64,000 nucleotides of DNA, from positions 1 through 64,000 of the forward strand of contig CAZTDX010000001.1 of NCBI GenBank assembly GCA_964612425.1, written 5' to 3'. The position numbers and the translations under genes were made by a program. The DNA is from CAUJGP01 sp964612425. Its GTDB lineage: Bacteria > Bdellovibrionota > Bdellovibrionia > Bdellovibrionales > Bdellovibrionaceae. This document shows, piece by piece, positions 43,557-52,559 of this stretch. Under the pieces are notes generated by a model. It saw only the letters and a list, made by a program, of their open reading frames with translations. It had not been told where the DNA came from and did not search any database. The first letter of the stretch is position 1, and every line of letters begins with the position of its first letter.

Positions 43557-46500
43557 TTAATGGTGAGCCCACGCGCGAAGTTTTTCCAGAGCGTCCTTTT
43601 CAGGATAAGTCATATCCTTCCAAGATCGCCCGGTGAGTTGTTGATAGGATTCCATCACCGACTCTACCAGGCGTTGTTTAAGACGTGAATTCGCCTTTAA
43701 TGAGCTCATCAAAGTTTCAAGTTGAGTCAAATTAAGGGCCTCTTTGAGGCCTGGAAGCTGACTTACATCGCCTTTGGTCGTTTGCACTTGAGAAAGGGCG
43801 CGATCTATTTGGGATGGATCTCCCTTTTGTCTTGGATCCACACTGATATTTTCTATGAGTCGATTGATTTCAGAAATCATAGTGCCTGAAATTCTTTGTG
43901 TGGTGGCAAAAGCTTGAGAATTGTATTCCGCCGTCACCTCTCCGACCGCTTCCATCATTTGTGTATCCATTTTTCTAAAGGTGGGTTTACCGGAAGCAAG
44001 CTTATCATTTTGAGCCAGGGCCTTGAGCGTTTCGTTGACTTGATCACCGATATTAACAAAATTCATATTAATCTGAACTTCTTTGGGAATAGATCGTCGT
44101 TTCACTTCTAACTGCTCCATGTTGATTGTGGAGCCTCCGTCAGTAAAGAGAACCATATTAGCTTTTTGGAAAAGCTTCTCACGACCTTGAGTGGATTTAT
44201 TTTTGTAGCTTGTGCCAATAATATCATAAAAGTTTTCCACCGCTTTTTGGATATCCGTGCCACCCGAAGTTTCAGTGCGCATACTCATGCGTCGTGATAG
44301 AAAGTTTTGAGCATCTTCGCGGGAGGCAATATGTACTCCTTGGAGAAGATTATCATTGAAGGGGATCAGATAAATTTCGTGCGTGGGTCTACCGATCGCA
44401 TCTGTTTCACTCAGTGCCTTATCCACAAAGGCCATAAGCAGGGCATCTTGGCTCTCGATGGGACGGCCCTTCATTGATCCTGAAATATCGTAATAAATAA
44501 CCGAAACTTTTCTCTCTAAAGGATTCTTAGGATTGCTCACGCGTCTAGTTTCAAGACTTCCAATCGCAAACTGTCTCCCCTGCAAGGTGGGAGCAAACAT
44601 ATGCTCCCCCGGACGTAGGGTCCAAAGCATTTTGGCAAAATCAAGCGGGCTTCTCGTGATGATCAAATCTTGGCGAGGTTTCGGCACGAGACTTCTGTTT
44701 AAAGTGGGCTCATCTTTCCACTGTGGCTCTGGAGTGGAATTCAAAGTCATATCAACAAAATCACTCACCGCTCCCATTTGCAGAAGGGGTTTAAGTTTGC
44801 CATTTACCATATCTTGAGCCAGTCTGATGTTTGCATCACTTCCCAGTTGGTCATAGTCTTTACCGTACTGCTTCGATAACCAGTTTTTTGAAATATTTCC
44901 CGGTAAGCTCTGGAGTAACTCTTGAACAGAATCGTACTCCTTTGAATTCTCATGTTTAATTTGATCTAAATTCCGAATAATGCCTTCTATGGACTGAAGA
45001 GCTTCGGTTTCTTTTTTTGTTAAGCTTCGGTATTCACTCAGTGCTAAGAGGAGTCTTTGCACCATCATCAGTTTTTGTTTAGCTTCTCTTAAGTTGTTTT
45101 GACTAAATTCAACACGAATATCAGAAAGAAATTTTTGTAATCCACTGAATTTAGAAAATTTTGCGTCATTAATAAGAGTGGATATTTTTCCTCTTGATCT
45201 TTCAACTACATTTTTCCAATTGGAATTTTCATTTAAGGTCTCTAACACTGAGTTAGATTCGTTTTGAAAAGGGGTCTTGTGACCCTCATGGATCATATGC
45301 TCAAGGAGCATCAGCTCATTTCGTTTCAGCACGCGGTCAATGAGACCCAGGTTTTGCTCACCCTTACGTCTTTGAGTTGATTTAGCATTAATAAGATCCT
45401 CAATTTTCTTCGATCCCGGTGCGCCTTCATTATCTTGTTCGCCTTCTTTTTTATTCTTTCCCTCATCGCTAGCTTTAGCTTCGCTCTCTTTGTCTTTTGA
45501 GTCTTTGTCCTTTTCACTGTCTTTGACTCCATCTTTATCAGAATCTTTTTTCTCCGCTCCTTTACCCTCACCTTTTGAGGGCTGAGTTTTGTCTTTAGGG
45601 GGTTGTTTTTGACCTGGTTGTGTCGGTTTAGACTCTTCACGCTCCACATCAGTGGGAGAAGACTGACTCTCAGGAGTGTTATTTTTGGGAGTCATATCAA
45701 AGGGAATCCAGCGCTTTCCGTCAAAGACTTCGATCCAAGCATGAGCGGGATCAGCCGATTTGACGACGTGAAGCTTTTCTTGATTAACCGTTTTGATTCC
45801 GGCTGAAGTTCTTCCTCCCGCAATCCTCACTGGTAAATTTAAAACATCTCTTAGTAATAAGCCACCAATCCATGCGGCACCATCACAGTTAAAAGCCCCA
45901 ACATGGGCCATAGCCATGGGCTTTGGCATTGTCGTTAAAAGTTGATTAAACTTTTGATCTATCTTCGTGAGTTCTCCCTCGCTGATTTTATCTCCCTTGG
46001 AATAATACAAAAATCCGCCTTCTTCAGAAAGATACTTCTCTAACCGAGAAGCCGCTTCCAGTGGCGGAAGTCCCTTGAGGCTTTGAGTAAAGAGAAGTAA
46101 ATGCTGGGGCCAGAGGCCAAGCTCTTGAGCGCTTACAGCTCTAGGTGGTGCTGGCAATGCCGATTCACTTTGAATCTTTACCAGTCCCAAGGAGACTGGA
46201 TTTTTTGAGGAGACTTGAACTTGAAACTCACCAGGACCTACTTCAACAATGCGGTGATCCGCGTATTTTCCAGGAATAAGGGTGTAGCCATAGGGGACTG
46301 GCACATCAACACTGGTTTCACCGAGAGGATTGATGATGAGTTTTTTAGTCACTTGTGTTTCAGATTGAAGTGACTCTCGCCCTACCGGAGTCGAGGACCA
46401 ATCCTTCAGATTAAACTGATCATAAATTTTTTGGCGCAATAGGCGTTTAAAGACATTAACGTCAGTAAGAACTAGATCAACATTTTTTTTCTTACCTTTG

Positions 46501-47180
46501 CCATCATTTGCCAGATCCTTATTCTCAGGATTATATTTATCTTGAGTTTTGTTCCACTCAGGATCCTCTTCTTTTTCGTCTTGTTCTTGGTCCTTCTTTT
46601 TCTCTTTTTCCTTTTCTTCCTCTTTCTTTTTCTGCTCTTCTTTTTGAATCTCTTCTTTGGTTTTCGGAAACTCCACCCTGGTTTCTATCGTGGATATCAG
46701 ACGAAGAGCCTCAAGGGCTGCAAAAACTTGAAGATCGGAGTTTGGTTTTTTACTAATAGGAATTAATTGATTTACGACGGCTCTCTTGATTCGAATAAAT
46801 TCAGCATGGCTTAAGATGCGTCCTTGATCCATAGTTCCAAGCAACTGGAGAAGGTCTTTTAAAACAGGAAGCTCATAAGACATCCGTTTATAAACAGCAC
46901 CAATCTTATCTGGATTTTGCCCTGCTGATTCAAGGGGATGCTCTAAATGTGAGACATTTTTTTGTAATGCCTGTTTAATCTTTAGCCATAATTGTGGACG
47001 CGGAGAGAGGTCTGATTTTTTATAAAGTTCGGTCCATTGTTGCTCTTGAACTTGGGAACGAATGACTAAATTTAAGAAAATTTCCGAACACTTATTAGTA
47101 TTCGCCCCTGCTATATCAGAGATCAACCAAAAGAAAAGAGTCAATAAGAATGGTATAAGAGAAAGACGTTTTTTGTTCAT
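43557..47180 (-). CDS. Exported transglutaminase-like plus vWA domain protein
   Basis: 1207 residues with a Sec signal peptide (about 6-26). Lys/Glu-rich low-complexity stretches occur near 180-225 and 505-590. Between them is a transglutaminase-like core with Cys about 432 (GAFNCDGAAW), His about 480 (AHAWIEVF) and Asp about 494 (PFDMTP), a complete triad. Towards the C-terminus lies a vWA domain with a metal site: DISGS (about 898), SGGTD and FTDGGS (about 1010). MoxR ATPases are usually encoded with vWA and transglutaminase proteins; here the divergent neighbour is a double MoxR protein. Export of the whole set is unusual. Possible roles are envelope assembly, adhesion or predation; none is proven. 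Confidence 0.85.
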   Translation of the reverse strand: MNKKRLSLIPFLLTLFFWLISDIAGANTNKCSEIFLNLVIRSQVQEQQWTELYKKSDLSPRPQLWLKIKQALQKNVSHLEHPLESAGQNPDKIGAVYKRMSYELPVLKDLLQLLGTMDQGRILSHAEFIRIKRAVVNQLIPISKKPNSDLQVFAALEALRLISTIETRVEFPKTKEEIQKEEQKKKEEEKEKEKKKDQEQDEKEEDPEWNKTQDKYNPENKDLANDGKGKKKNVDLVLTDVNVFKRLLRQKIYDQFNLKDWSSTPVGRESLQSETQVTKKLIINPLGETSVDVPVPYGYTLIPGKYADHRIVEVGPGEFQVQVSSKNPVSLGLVKIQSESALPAPPRAVSAQELGLWPQHLLLFTQSLKGLPPLEAASRLEKYLSEEGGFLYYSKGDKISEGELTKIDQKFNQLLTTMPKPMAMAHVGAFNCDGAAWIGGLLLRDVLNLPVRIAGGRTSAGIKTVNQEKLHVVKSADPAHAWIEVFDGKRWIPFDMTPKNNTPESQSSPTDVEREESKPTQPGQKQPPKDKTQPSKGEGKGAEKKDSDKDGVKDSEKDKDSKDKESEAKASDEGKNKKEGEQDNEGAPGSKKIEDLINAKSTQRRKGEQNLGLIDRVLKRNELMLLEHMIHEGHKTPFQNESNSVLETLNENSNWKNVVERSRGKISTLINDAKFSKFSGLQKFLSDIRVEFSQNNLREAKQKLMMVQRLLLALSEYRSLTKKETEALQSIEGIIRNLDQIKHENSKEYDSVQELLQSLPGNISKNWLSKQYGKDYDQLGSDANIRLAQDMVNGKLKPLLQMGAVSDFVDMTLNSTPEPQWKDEPTLNRSLVPKPRQDLIITRSPLDFAKMLWTLRPGEHMFAPTLQGRQFAIGSLETRRVSNPKNPLERKVSVIYYDISGSMKGRPIESQDALLMAFVDKALSETDAIGRPTHEIYLIPFNDNLLQGVHIASREDAQNFLSRRMSMRTETSGGTDIQKAVENFYDIIGTSYKNKSTQGREKLFQKANMVLFTDGGSTINMEQLEVKRRSIPKEVQINMNFVNIGDQVNETLKALAQNDKLASGKPTFRKMDTQMMEAVGEVTAEYNSQAFATTQRISGTMISEINRLIENISVDPRQKGDPSQIDRALSQVQTTKGDVSQLPGLKEALNLTQLETLMSSLKANSRLKQRLVESVMESYQQLTGRSWKDMTYPEKDALEKLRAWAHH

Positions 47181-47223
47181 ATCAAAAGTAACAGAGCAAG
47201 AGCTGTACCACCATAAATAATCT

Positions 47224-47253
47224 ATTCACGAGACGATGGCACGTTTCGTGAAT
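47224..47253. promoter_or_regulatory. Inverted repeat between the divergent cargo genes
   Basis: ATTCACGA (47224-47231) and TCGTGAAT (47246-47253) form an 8-bp dyad spaced by 14 nt, midway between the two divergent start codons (47180 and 47293). Candidate operator for joint control of the pair. Confidence 0.4.
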
Positions 47254-47292
47254 GTCTTAAACTTGGATAATTATATAAAATTGAGGGACCCT

Positions 47293-50200
47293 ATGAAAAA
47301 AATAAAAAGACTAACCCGTCTATTAGTTGGAGTAGCGGGAGCTACGAGCTCCTTACTTATTTTTCAAACACCAGCGGCTTTGGCTTCTAATCCTATAATT
47401 TCGAGACAGTGCTCAGTGATTTTCTCTCGAGGTAACAACGTTGCAGCTTTAACTCCCTCTCCCTCAAGCTTAAATACCCCAAAAAACCCTCGTGAGGCAT
47501 GGTCCGAATCAGTTAGTGCCCTCAACCAAATTAATCAAAAGGTGTATGGAAGAAGTGAGGTCATTGAGGCTCTTACGACCGCTATCTTAGCTAAAGAGTT
47601 TGTGTGGATCAACGGAGAGCCCGGAGGAGCTAAGACCTTTTTATCCAGGCTTTTATTTCAATCGGTTTTAAATTCCATTCCCGCAACGGATAAAAAAGTA
47701 TTTGTGTTGCAGTTTCATAAACTCATCTCGGAGGGAAAGATTTCGGGATTTCAAAAATTCTCCTCAATGATGAAAGAAGGAAAATACGAGATTGAAACGG
47801 AGTCCTCTTTAGTGGGAGACAAATTTTTATTTCTCATTGCAGACGAAGCGGAAAAATCCAATCCCGCCGTGTTAAATGCTCTTCTTTCTGTGCTTAATGA
47901 AAGAAAAGCCTTTTTAGGTGCCAAAGTGGTAGATGCCGTTCTATCCAGCGGTGTTTTCACCTCTAACAAAACCACGGGAGAGTTTATTCAAGGTTTTTTA
48001 AATGATCGCCCCTCGGGTGAAGCCCTTCTGGATCGGATGGCGATTAAAATTCATATTCCCAATCAGCAGATGAGCGCTAAAGAAACCGTTGCGATGTATG
48101 ATTTAGTTAAAAACCCCAATCAATTGAAAATCAGTCTTCCACTACGTGATCTCGAAGCGCTCGTAGCAAAAGTCAAAATCCCCGATGAAATGATGGCCGA
48201 GATCGTCTCGATAGCCCGTGAGTTTGATCGTTATGTTACCAGTAAGGCCGATCAATCTCGCGCTGCCGTTAGATACGGTGAAAGCGAATCGGAATATTTT
48301 CCCGCTAACCAGTTTTCAAACCGCTCTGTCCGTCGTCTAGTTCAGATTTTTAAATCAGCTCTGATCGCAAAACAACTTATGGATGGAGTGCCTTTTGATC
48401 AAATGAGACTCACGCCGAAGCGGCAGGATTTAAGTCTTCTGTCTCGGAGTGCCCTTTATGCCGGCCCTGCGGGCTTAAAATTAAAAACTTATACTTTAAC
48501 TGAAGCTCAAGATGGGATTCACATTAGTTCTCCCTATGGCACAGTATCAAAGATGGCTGCTCGCTACAGTCCCTTTGATGGAAAACTTTTACTCCAAGAC
48601 GGCAGTGGTAAAACCCACTTTGTATTAGCTCAAGAAAATAATGGTTGGGTGCTAAAATCGAAATCAGCAGACTTCGCAGATTGGTCCATCAATAACACTA
48701 CCTTTGAAGCCCTGACGACTAAAATAAAAACTCTCATAGAGAACAATAAAATTGATCTTGCAAAACCTCAGTTTGAAGTGGACCCAGGAATTGATCAATT
48801 ATTAGCTAAGGGAACCATTAAAGAAAGAACCAGAGCTGAATTGGAATCTATTAAAAAAGATCTAGAGCAATTTGCAAACGTACTTAATCAGCATTTTGAT
48901 AGAGATCAGGTGACCGGGAAGCTGTCTCAAGAAAAACTACTTCCCTCTCGCAGTGAGAAAGAAAAAAGACAATTTAGACGCGAAATGCTCAATGCTAAAA
49001 TGGAAGAGCGAGTGTCCAAGTACTACGATTGGATGAGCTATGAGGTGCGAGCCTTAAAGCAGCGCTTTATCGAGCTTGAGCATTCTATTGAAGCCCATCT
49101 TACAGGAATTCTTTCGGAGAATCATCTGTATGTTTTTGGGCCTCCTGGCGGGGCCAAAACAGCGCTTGCCGAAGTGATTTTAAAATCCGAACTCAAAAAA
49201 CTAAACGCGGATCAAGTCGATGCTTTTGTCAGAACTACGCTAGAAAGAGTCGGTCAGGACAAAACATTCTTACGCGCGCTCTTAAAGCGTATTCGCACAG
49301 AAAGACCAAAAGAGTTTGACCGATTCCTCTTACAGTTTCATAAACTTTTGCCAGAAGGTGTACTAATTGGATTTCCGAAAGTAGAAAAACAACTCAATGA
49401 GGGAAAAGAAGAAATTGAAGTTTCCACAAGTCTGGCTAACCAAAAATTTGTATTCTCCATATTGGATGAAGTTGATAAGGCTAACCCGCAAACGATTACG
49501 GCTCTTCTGTCAATATTAAATGAGCGAGAGGTCTTTGCGGGAAATCAAGTGATTAAAACGGCTTTGAGAACGGCGATCTTAACTTCTAATAAAATGCCGA
49601 GCGAGTTTTTAGATTCCTATCATGAAGACCAATCTACGGGTGATGCGGTGATGGACCGAACTGTGAATAAGGTCTATGTCTCCAATAAAATCTCTAGTGA
49701 AGAAGCACTCACGCAATTTTTAATCAATTTAGAAAAAGGCATCTCTCCCAGTTGGAAAGGACTTTTAGCGATCCATGAGCTAGAGCCCTTGGTGAAACAG
49801 GTGGAATTTGAAAATCCAGCACTAAAAGAAATGCTCGCTCAAGTTCATGAGAAGTTCTTGAGCCTCAGAATTAAGAAAGAAGAGGAAACTCGTAAGGCTC
49901 ATAAAATGGATCCACGAGAATTCCCCGATTACTATGTCTCAGCCAGTGGAAGTGCTTCAGATAGAACCGTTATCAAGCTTTTTGACCAGTTGAAATCCAG
50001 ATTTATTGTCCATCAACTAATGAGTGGTGTGTCTTTTAAAGACCTTCGCACCACTATTGAAATGAAAGATCTGGGGCTTTTCTTTGAAGGGCTTGGTTAT
50101 TGGGCTCCTCAAAAAATTGAACATTCGTACAACCAAGAGGGGATTTTGCAGTTTGAGTCAAAGTCCGAAGTGATGGAAAGATTAATAGGATCTGGTGTTG

Positions 50201-51483
50201 TTGATGCCAGAGTTAAATTCCATCTAGAAATGATGGTGGAAGAAGCCAAAGAGTTTACTCAAGTCTTGAACTCTTCCATTGGTGAGTTTATGAAAGAGTA
50301 TAAAAAAGAGATCACCAAATATCCTGATCTTTTCCCCAGTCTTTTTGTTCAAGAACGAGCTCCTCATCAAGTTGCAAGTTTCTCTGCTCCCAAAAAGGAA
50401 AACTTAACTTCAGAAATTCAAAAATCCATCAACCAATCCATCCATGATCTTTCAGGATTGAGATTAAGTCTTGATATCGCTAAATCAAAAGGCACAAGCT
50501 CCATTGAGCTGACGGCCTTGACTACAGATTATAAAAAGAAAGAACAAGTGCTCGTCGATTATCTTGAAAAACATAAAATTATGACTCGGATCGAGCTGGT
50601 TGAAAAAATGAAGCAAGAAATTTTAATCCTTCAAAGTCAGAAGCAGAAGGAAAAAAAGCAAGATGATCGGCTAAAAGAAGAAGAGGCTCGCAAACGACGG
50701 GAACAAGAAAGACAAATGAAAGAATCAGTGATCGATGGCAATCGAGCGATCTTGCATCGAATAGAGCCAGGCTCCTTTAAAATGGGTGAAGTGGGAAGCC
50801 AAATCGATGTCACTCTCACTAAATCTTTTGATATGATGGCCACACCAATGACTCAAGTGATATGGAAAAAAATTGCAGAGCTTGCCAATAGCAAGCTAGG
50901 TGGTAAGTACAAAATCGACGCTGATCCCTCGAATTTTAAAGGTGATACACGACCCGTAGAACAAGTTTCTTACGATGATATTCAGACCTGGATCAAGGGA
51001 CTTAACGAGCTTTCCCAACTTGGCAAGCCCGCATTGATAAAGCTAATCCCTGGCCACAAAAAAGGCGATATCTATCGCCTACCGACAGAGGCTGAATGGG
51101 AATTCGTCGTTCGTGGGCGTGGCCAGTTTAACGACATCTATCATTTTGGAAACCAGGAATCTCAGCTGGGCGATTACGCCTGGTTCGGCGGAAATGCTGG
51201 AAACCAGACTCATCCTGTCGGACAAAAGAAGCCTCTCGTGATTGGTGGTAAGGAATTCTATGATATGCATGGAAACGTCTGGGAATGGGTTCAGGACTGG
51301 TATCAAAGCTCACTACCTGGTGGAACAAATCCTCAAGGCCCTGCACAAGGCTCCGACCGCGTTTTGCGTGGCGGTGGTTGGGGCAGCGGTGCGTCCCTCC
51401 TGCGCTCTGGTCTTCGTAGCGGCTTGAGGCCCGGCAATCACTTCATCGTTGTGGGTTTCCGCCTTGTGAGGACAGCCCAGTAG
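47293..51483 (+). CDS. Exported double MoxR-type AAA protein with C-terminal FGE/C-type-lectin domain
   Basis: 1396 residues from the ATG at 47293 (GAGGGA five bases upstream; the frame is open 19 codons earlier). A signal peptide (about 8-31, ending ALAS) precedes two MoxR/RavA-like AAA modules: Walker A GEPGGAKTF (about 109) with FLIADEAEKSNPAVLNAL (about 180), and GPPGGAKTAL (about 616) with SILDEVDKANPQTITAL (about 722). A coiled-coil stretch lies near 1100-1150, then an FGE-sulfatase-fold domain (about 1155-1396: FKMGE, YRLPTEAEWEFVVRG, DMHGNVWEWVQDWY, GFRLVR). No Cys is present in that domain, so it is not a formylglycine-generating enzyme and is more likely a binding module. The final 40 codons are GC-rich and resemble a DGR variable region. 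An exported ATPase is odd because ATP is scarce outside the cytoplasm. Confidence 0.88.
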   Translation: MKKIKRLTRLLVGVAGATSSLLIFQTPAALASNPIISRQCSVIFSRGNNVAALTPSPSSLNTPKNPREAWSESVSALNQINQKVYGRSEVIEALTTAILAKEFVWINGEPGGAKTFLSRLLFQSVLNSIPATDKKVFVLQFHKLISEGKISGFQKFSSMMKEGKYEIETESSLVGDKFLFLIADEAEKSNPAVLNALLSVLNERKAFLGAKVVDAVLSSGVFTSNKTTGEFIQGFLNDRPSGEALLDRMAIKIHIPNQQMSAKETVAMYDLVKNPNQLKISLPLRDLEALVAKVKIPDEMMAEIVSIAREFDRYVTSKADQSRAAVRYGESESEYFPANQFSNRSVRRLVQIFKSALIAKQLMDGVPFDQMRLTPKRQDLSLLSRSALYAGPAGLKLKTYTLTEAQDGIHISSPYGTVSKMAARYSPFDGKLLLQDGSGKTHFVLAQENNGWVLKSKSADFADWSINNTTFEALTTKIKTLIENNKIDLAKPQFEVDPGIDQLLAKGTIKERTRAELESIKKDLEQFANVLNQHFDRDQVTGKLSQEKLLPSRSEKEKRQFRREMLNAKMEERVSKYYDWMSYEVRALKQRFIELEHSIEAHLTGILSENHLYVFGPPGGAKTALAEVILKSELKKLNADQVDAFVRTTLERVGQDKTFLRALLKRIRTERPKEFDRFLLQFHKLLPEGVLIGFPKVEKQLNEGKEEIEVSTSLANQKFVFSILDEVDKANPQTITALLSILNEREVFAGNQVIKTALRTAILTSNKMPSEFLDSYHEDQSTGDAVMDRTVNKVYVSNKISSEEALTQFLINLEKGISPSWKGLLAIHELEPLVKQVEFENPALKEMLAQVHEKFLSLRIKKEEETRKAHKMDPREFPDYYVSASGSASDRTVIKLFDQLKSRFIVHQLMSGVSFKDLRTTIEMKDLGLFFEGLGYWAPQKIEHSYNQEGILQFESKSEVMERLIGSGVVDARVKFHLEMMVEEAKEFTQVLNSSIGEFMKEYKKEITKYPDLFPSLFVQERAPHQVASFSAPKKENLTSEIQKSINQSIHDLSGLRLSLDIAKSKGTSSIELTALTTDYKKKEQVLVDYLEKHKIMTRIELVEKMKQEILILQSQKQKEKKQDDRLKEEEARKRREQERQMKESVIDGNRAILHRIEPGSFKMGEVGSQIDVTLTKSFDMMATPMTQVIWKKIAELANSKLGGKYKIDADPSNFKGDTRPVEQVSYDDIQTWIKGLNELSQLGKPALIKLIPGHKKGDIYRLPTEAEWEFVVRGRGQFNDIYHFGNQESQLGDYAWFGGNAGNQTHPVGQKKPLVIGGKEFYDMHGNVWEWVQDWYQSSLPGGTNPQGPAQGSDRVLRGGGWGSGASLLRSGLRSGLRPGNHFIVVGFRLVRTAQ
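51361..51480 (+). other. Candidate DGR-type variable region at the 3' end of the AAA-FGE gene
   Basis: Between Trp (51379) and GFR (51454) the likely surface positions use GGC AGC GGT, TCC CTC, GGT CTT, AGC GGC and CAC TTC ATC GTT, all ending in C or T, as if derived from AAC/AAT codons by adenine mutagenesis. The stretch is about 60% GC and ends in a GC-rich GGTTTCCGCCTTGTG segment comparable to DGR homing-initiation sites. No template repeat or reverse transcriptase is in the window. Confidence 0.45.
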
Positions 51484-51552
51484 CTCTTAGCTCTTTTATT
51501 TTTTGTCCCTTGATTCCCGTGCGTAGCCGAAATGTAATTGGAGGAAAGCGTA

Positions 51553-51573
51553 GGCGCCGCATATAGCGGCGCC
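51553..51573. repeat. Perfect GC-rich hairpin downstream of the AAA-FGE gene
   Basis: GGCGCCGC-ATATA-GCGGCGCC: 8-bp stem, 5-nt loop, 70 bp after the stop codon. It may act as a transcription terminator (no U-run directly after it) or correspond to the stem-loop found downstream of variable regions in several DGRs. Confidence 0.55.
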
Positions 51574-51873
51574 AATTAAAGCTGCCCCTTTTCGAAATAA
51601 ATCTAAGGGGTCTCCAACCAATAAATTGTACTTTTGAACGTAGTAGATTTTAGTTTAAAACAAATGATAGTCATGCTAAACCTTTTAATCACATCTTGTG
51701 GTTCTAGTTCTTGAGTCAGCTTAATTAGAAAAAGATGAAAGTTTATTTCAAACTACCAAAAAAGCCATTAGCAAAAATAGCTGACATATCCGTTCATAAA
51801 ATTGAAGACACCAAGTGCCCTATTAAAAAATATAGGAATCACATAAAAGGTCTTGCGTGGGAGCTGCTAAATT

Positions 51874-52089
51874 TTAAAAGAAGTAATACCGGGCTTCCAC
51901 TTCTCTTAAATAAATATTATTTATTATTGAAAAATAAATATTTGAATTACCCCAAGCTGAAGCCAGTGATTCATAAAGTAATTTTGTTTGAGCCTTAAAA
52001 ATCAAATAAGTGACTTTTTCTAAATTTCCTGTAAGGGCAAAATCTATTACGATCACAATGATCCATTCAAAAAGTTTATCTAAATTCAT
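51874..52089 (-). CDS. Small membrane-associated hypothetical protein at the right end of the element
   Basis: 71 residues. The N-terminal half is hydrophobic (LFEWIIVIVIDFAL), a probable membrane helix. A strong GGGAGGA site precedes the ATG, and the start overlaps the recombinase-like gene by 14 bases. Not recognised. A plus-strand frame (51735-51998) covers the same DNA but has no good ribosome site. Confidence 0.5.
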   Translation of the reverse strand: MNLDKLFEWIIVIVIDFALTGNLEKVTYLIFKAQTKLLYESLASAWGNSNIYFSIINNIYLREVEARYYFF

Positions 52090-52531
52090 ACTGTCCTCCC
52101 TTTAATAAAATAATTTTCTTATCTTTAAATCGTTGAACTATATTTTGAACTGCTGCCCATCTCCATTTCTTACCTGAGCGTGAAAGAATTTTTTCTCGAT
52201 TCAAATCCGTAGTGATTTCATGAATAGTTCGATCTTGCTCAAATCTACGATAAATGAGTTTTAATATTGGAAACTCTCGTGGATCTTTGATGATTTGACC
52301 TTCGAAATAGCAGAATCCAAAGTCAGGCTTAGCCCCAGATTTACCTGTACTCGAATCCCTTTTGTTAGTGGATTGAGCAACATTCTCCCGCAAAGTGATT
52401 CCAGCTCTTAAAAGAGTTGATCTGATTCCATTTTTAAAAACGCCAATTTCTTTGGCTATATCTCTTAATGACCAGCCAAGTTCGTATTTTTCCTTGATCT
52501 CAGGGAAAATTGAGTTAAATACTTTTACCAT
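52076..52531 (-). CDS. Small recombinase-domain/HTH protein at attR, candidate recombination accessory factor
   Basis: About 151 residues from the ATG at 52531; a TTG at 52558 is also in frame. The N-terminal helix-turn-helix (WSLRDIAKEIGVFKNGIRSTLLRAGI) is followed by a stretch like the Recombinase domain of serine integrases ('GFCYFEGQIIKDPREFPILKLIYRRFEQDRTIHEITTDLNREKILSRSGKKWRWAAVQNIV'), without a catalytic domain. It begins 29 bp inside the attR arm. In the excised circle the integrase frame runs into it and their stop and start overlap by seven bases, so the two would be translationally coupled. A directionality factor or helper of the integrase is the best guess. Confidence 0.7.
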   Translation of the reverse strand: MVKVFNSIFPEIKEKYELGWSLRDIAKEIGVFKNGIRSTLLRAGITLRENVAQSTNKRDSSTGKSGAKPDFGFCYFEGQIIKDPREFPILKLIYRRFEQDRTIHEITTDLNREKILSRSGKKWRWAAVQNIVQRFKDKKIILLKGGQYEFR

Positions 52532-52559
52532 AAAGTATTTAAAATCAACAGGCTGCAAC

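Noticed and set aside
43557..43560. Right boundary of the element placed before the vWA/AAA pair, making them chromosomal
   Set aside because: The attP half-site and direct repeat at 52560-52589 match the left end almost exactly, so the pair lies inside the element.
45326..45649. Lys/Arg-rich frame opposite the low-complexity part of the vWA gene, and similar Leu/Phe-rich frames at 46508-46766
   Set aside because: These are by-products of the Lys/Glu repeat codons of the large gene; no ribosome sites and no plausible proteins.
51735..51998. Plus-strand frame of 87 codons at the right end of the element
   Set aside because: It has only a weak AGAAAAAG stretch upstream and overlaps a minus-strand frame with a strong ribosome site that is coupled to its upstream gene; the minus-strand reading is preferred.
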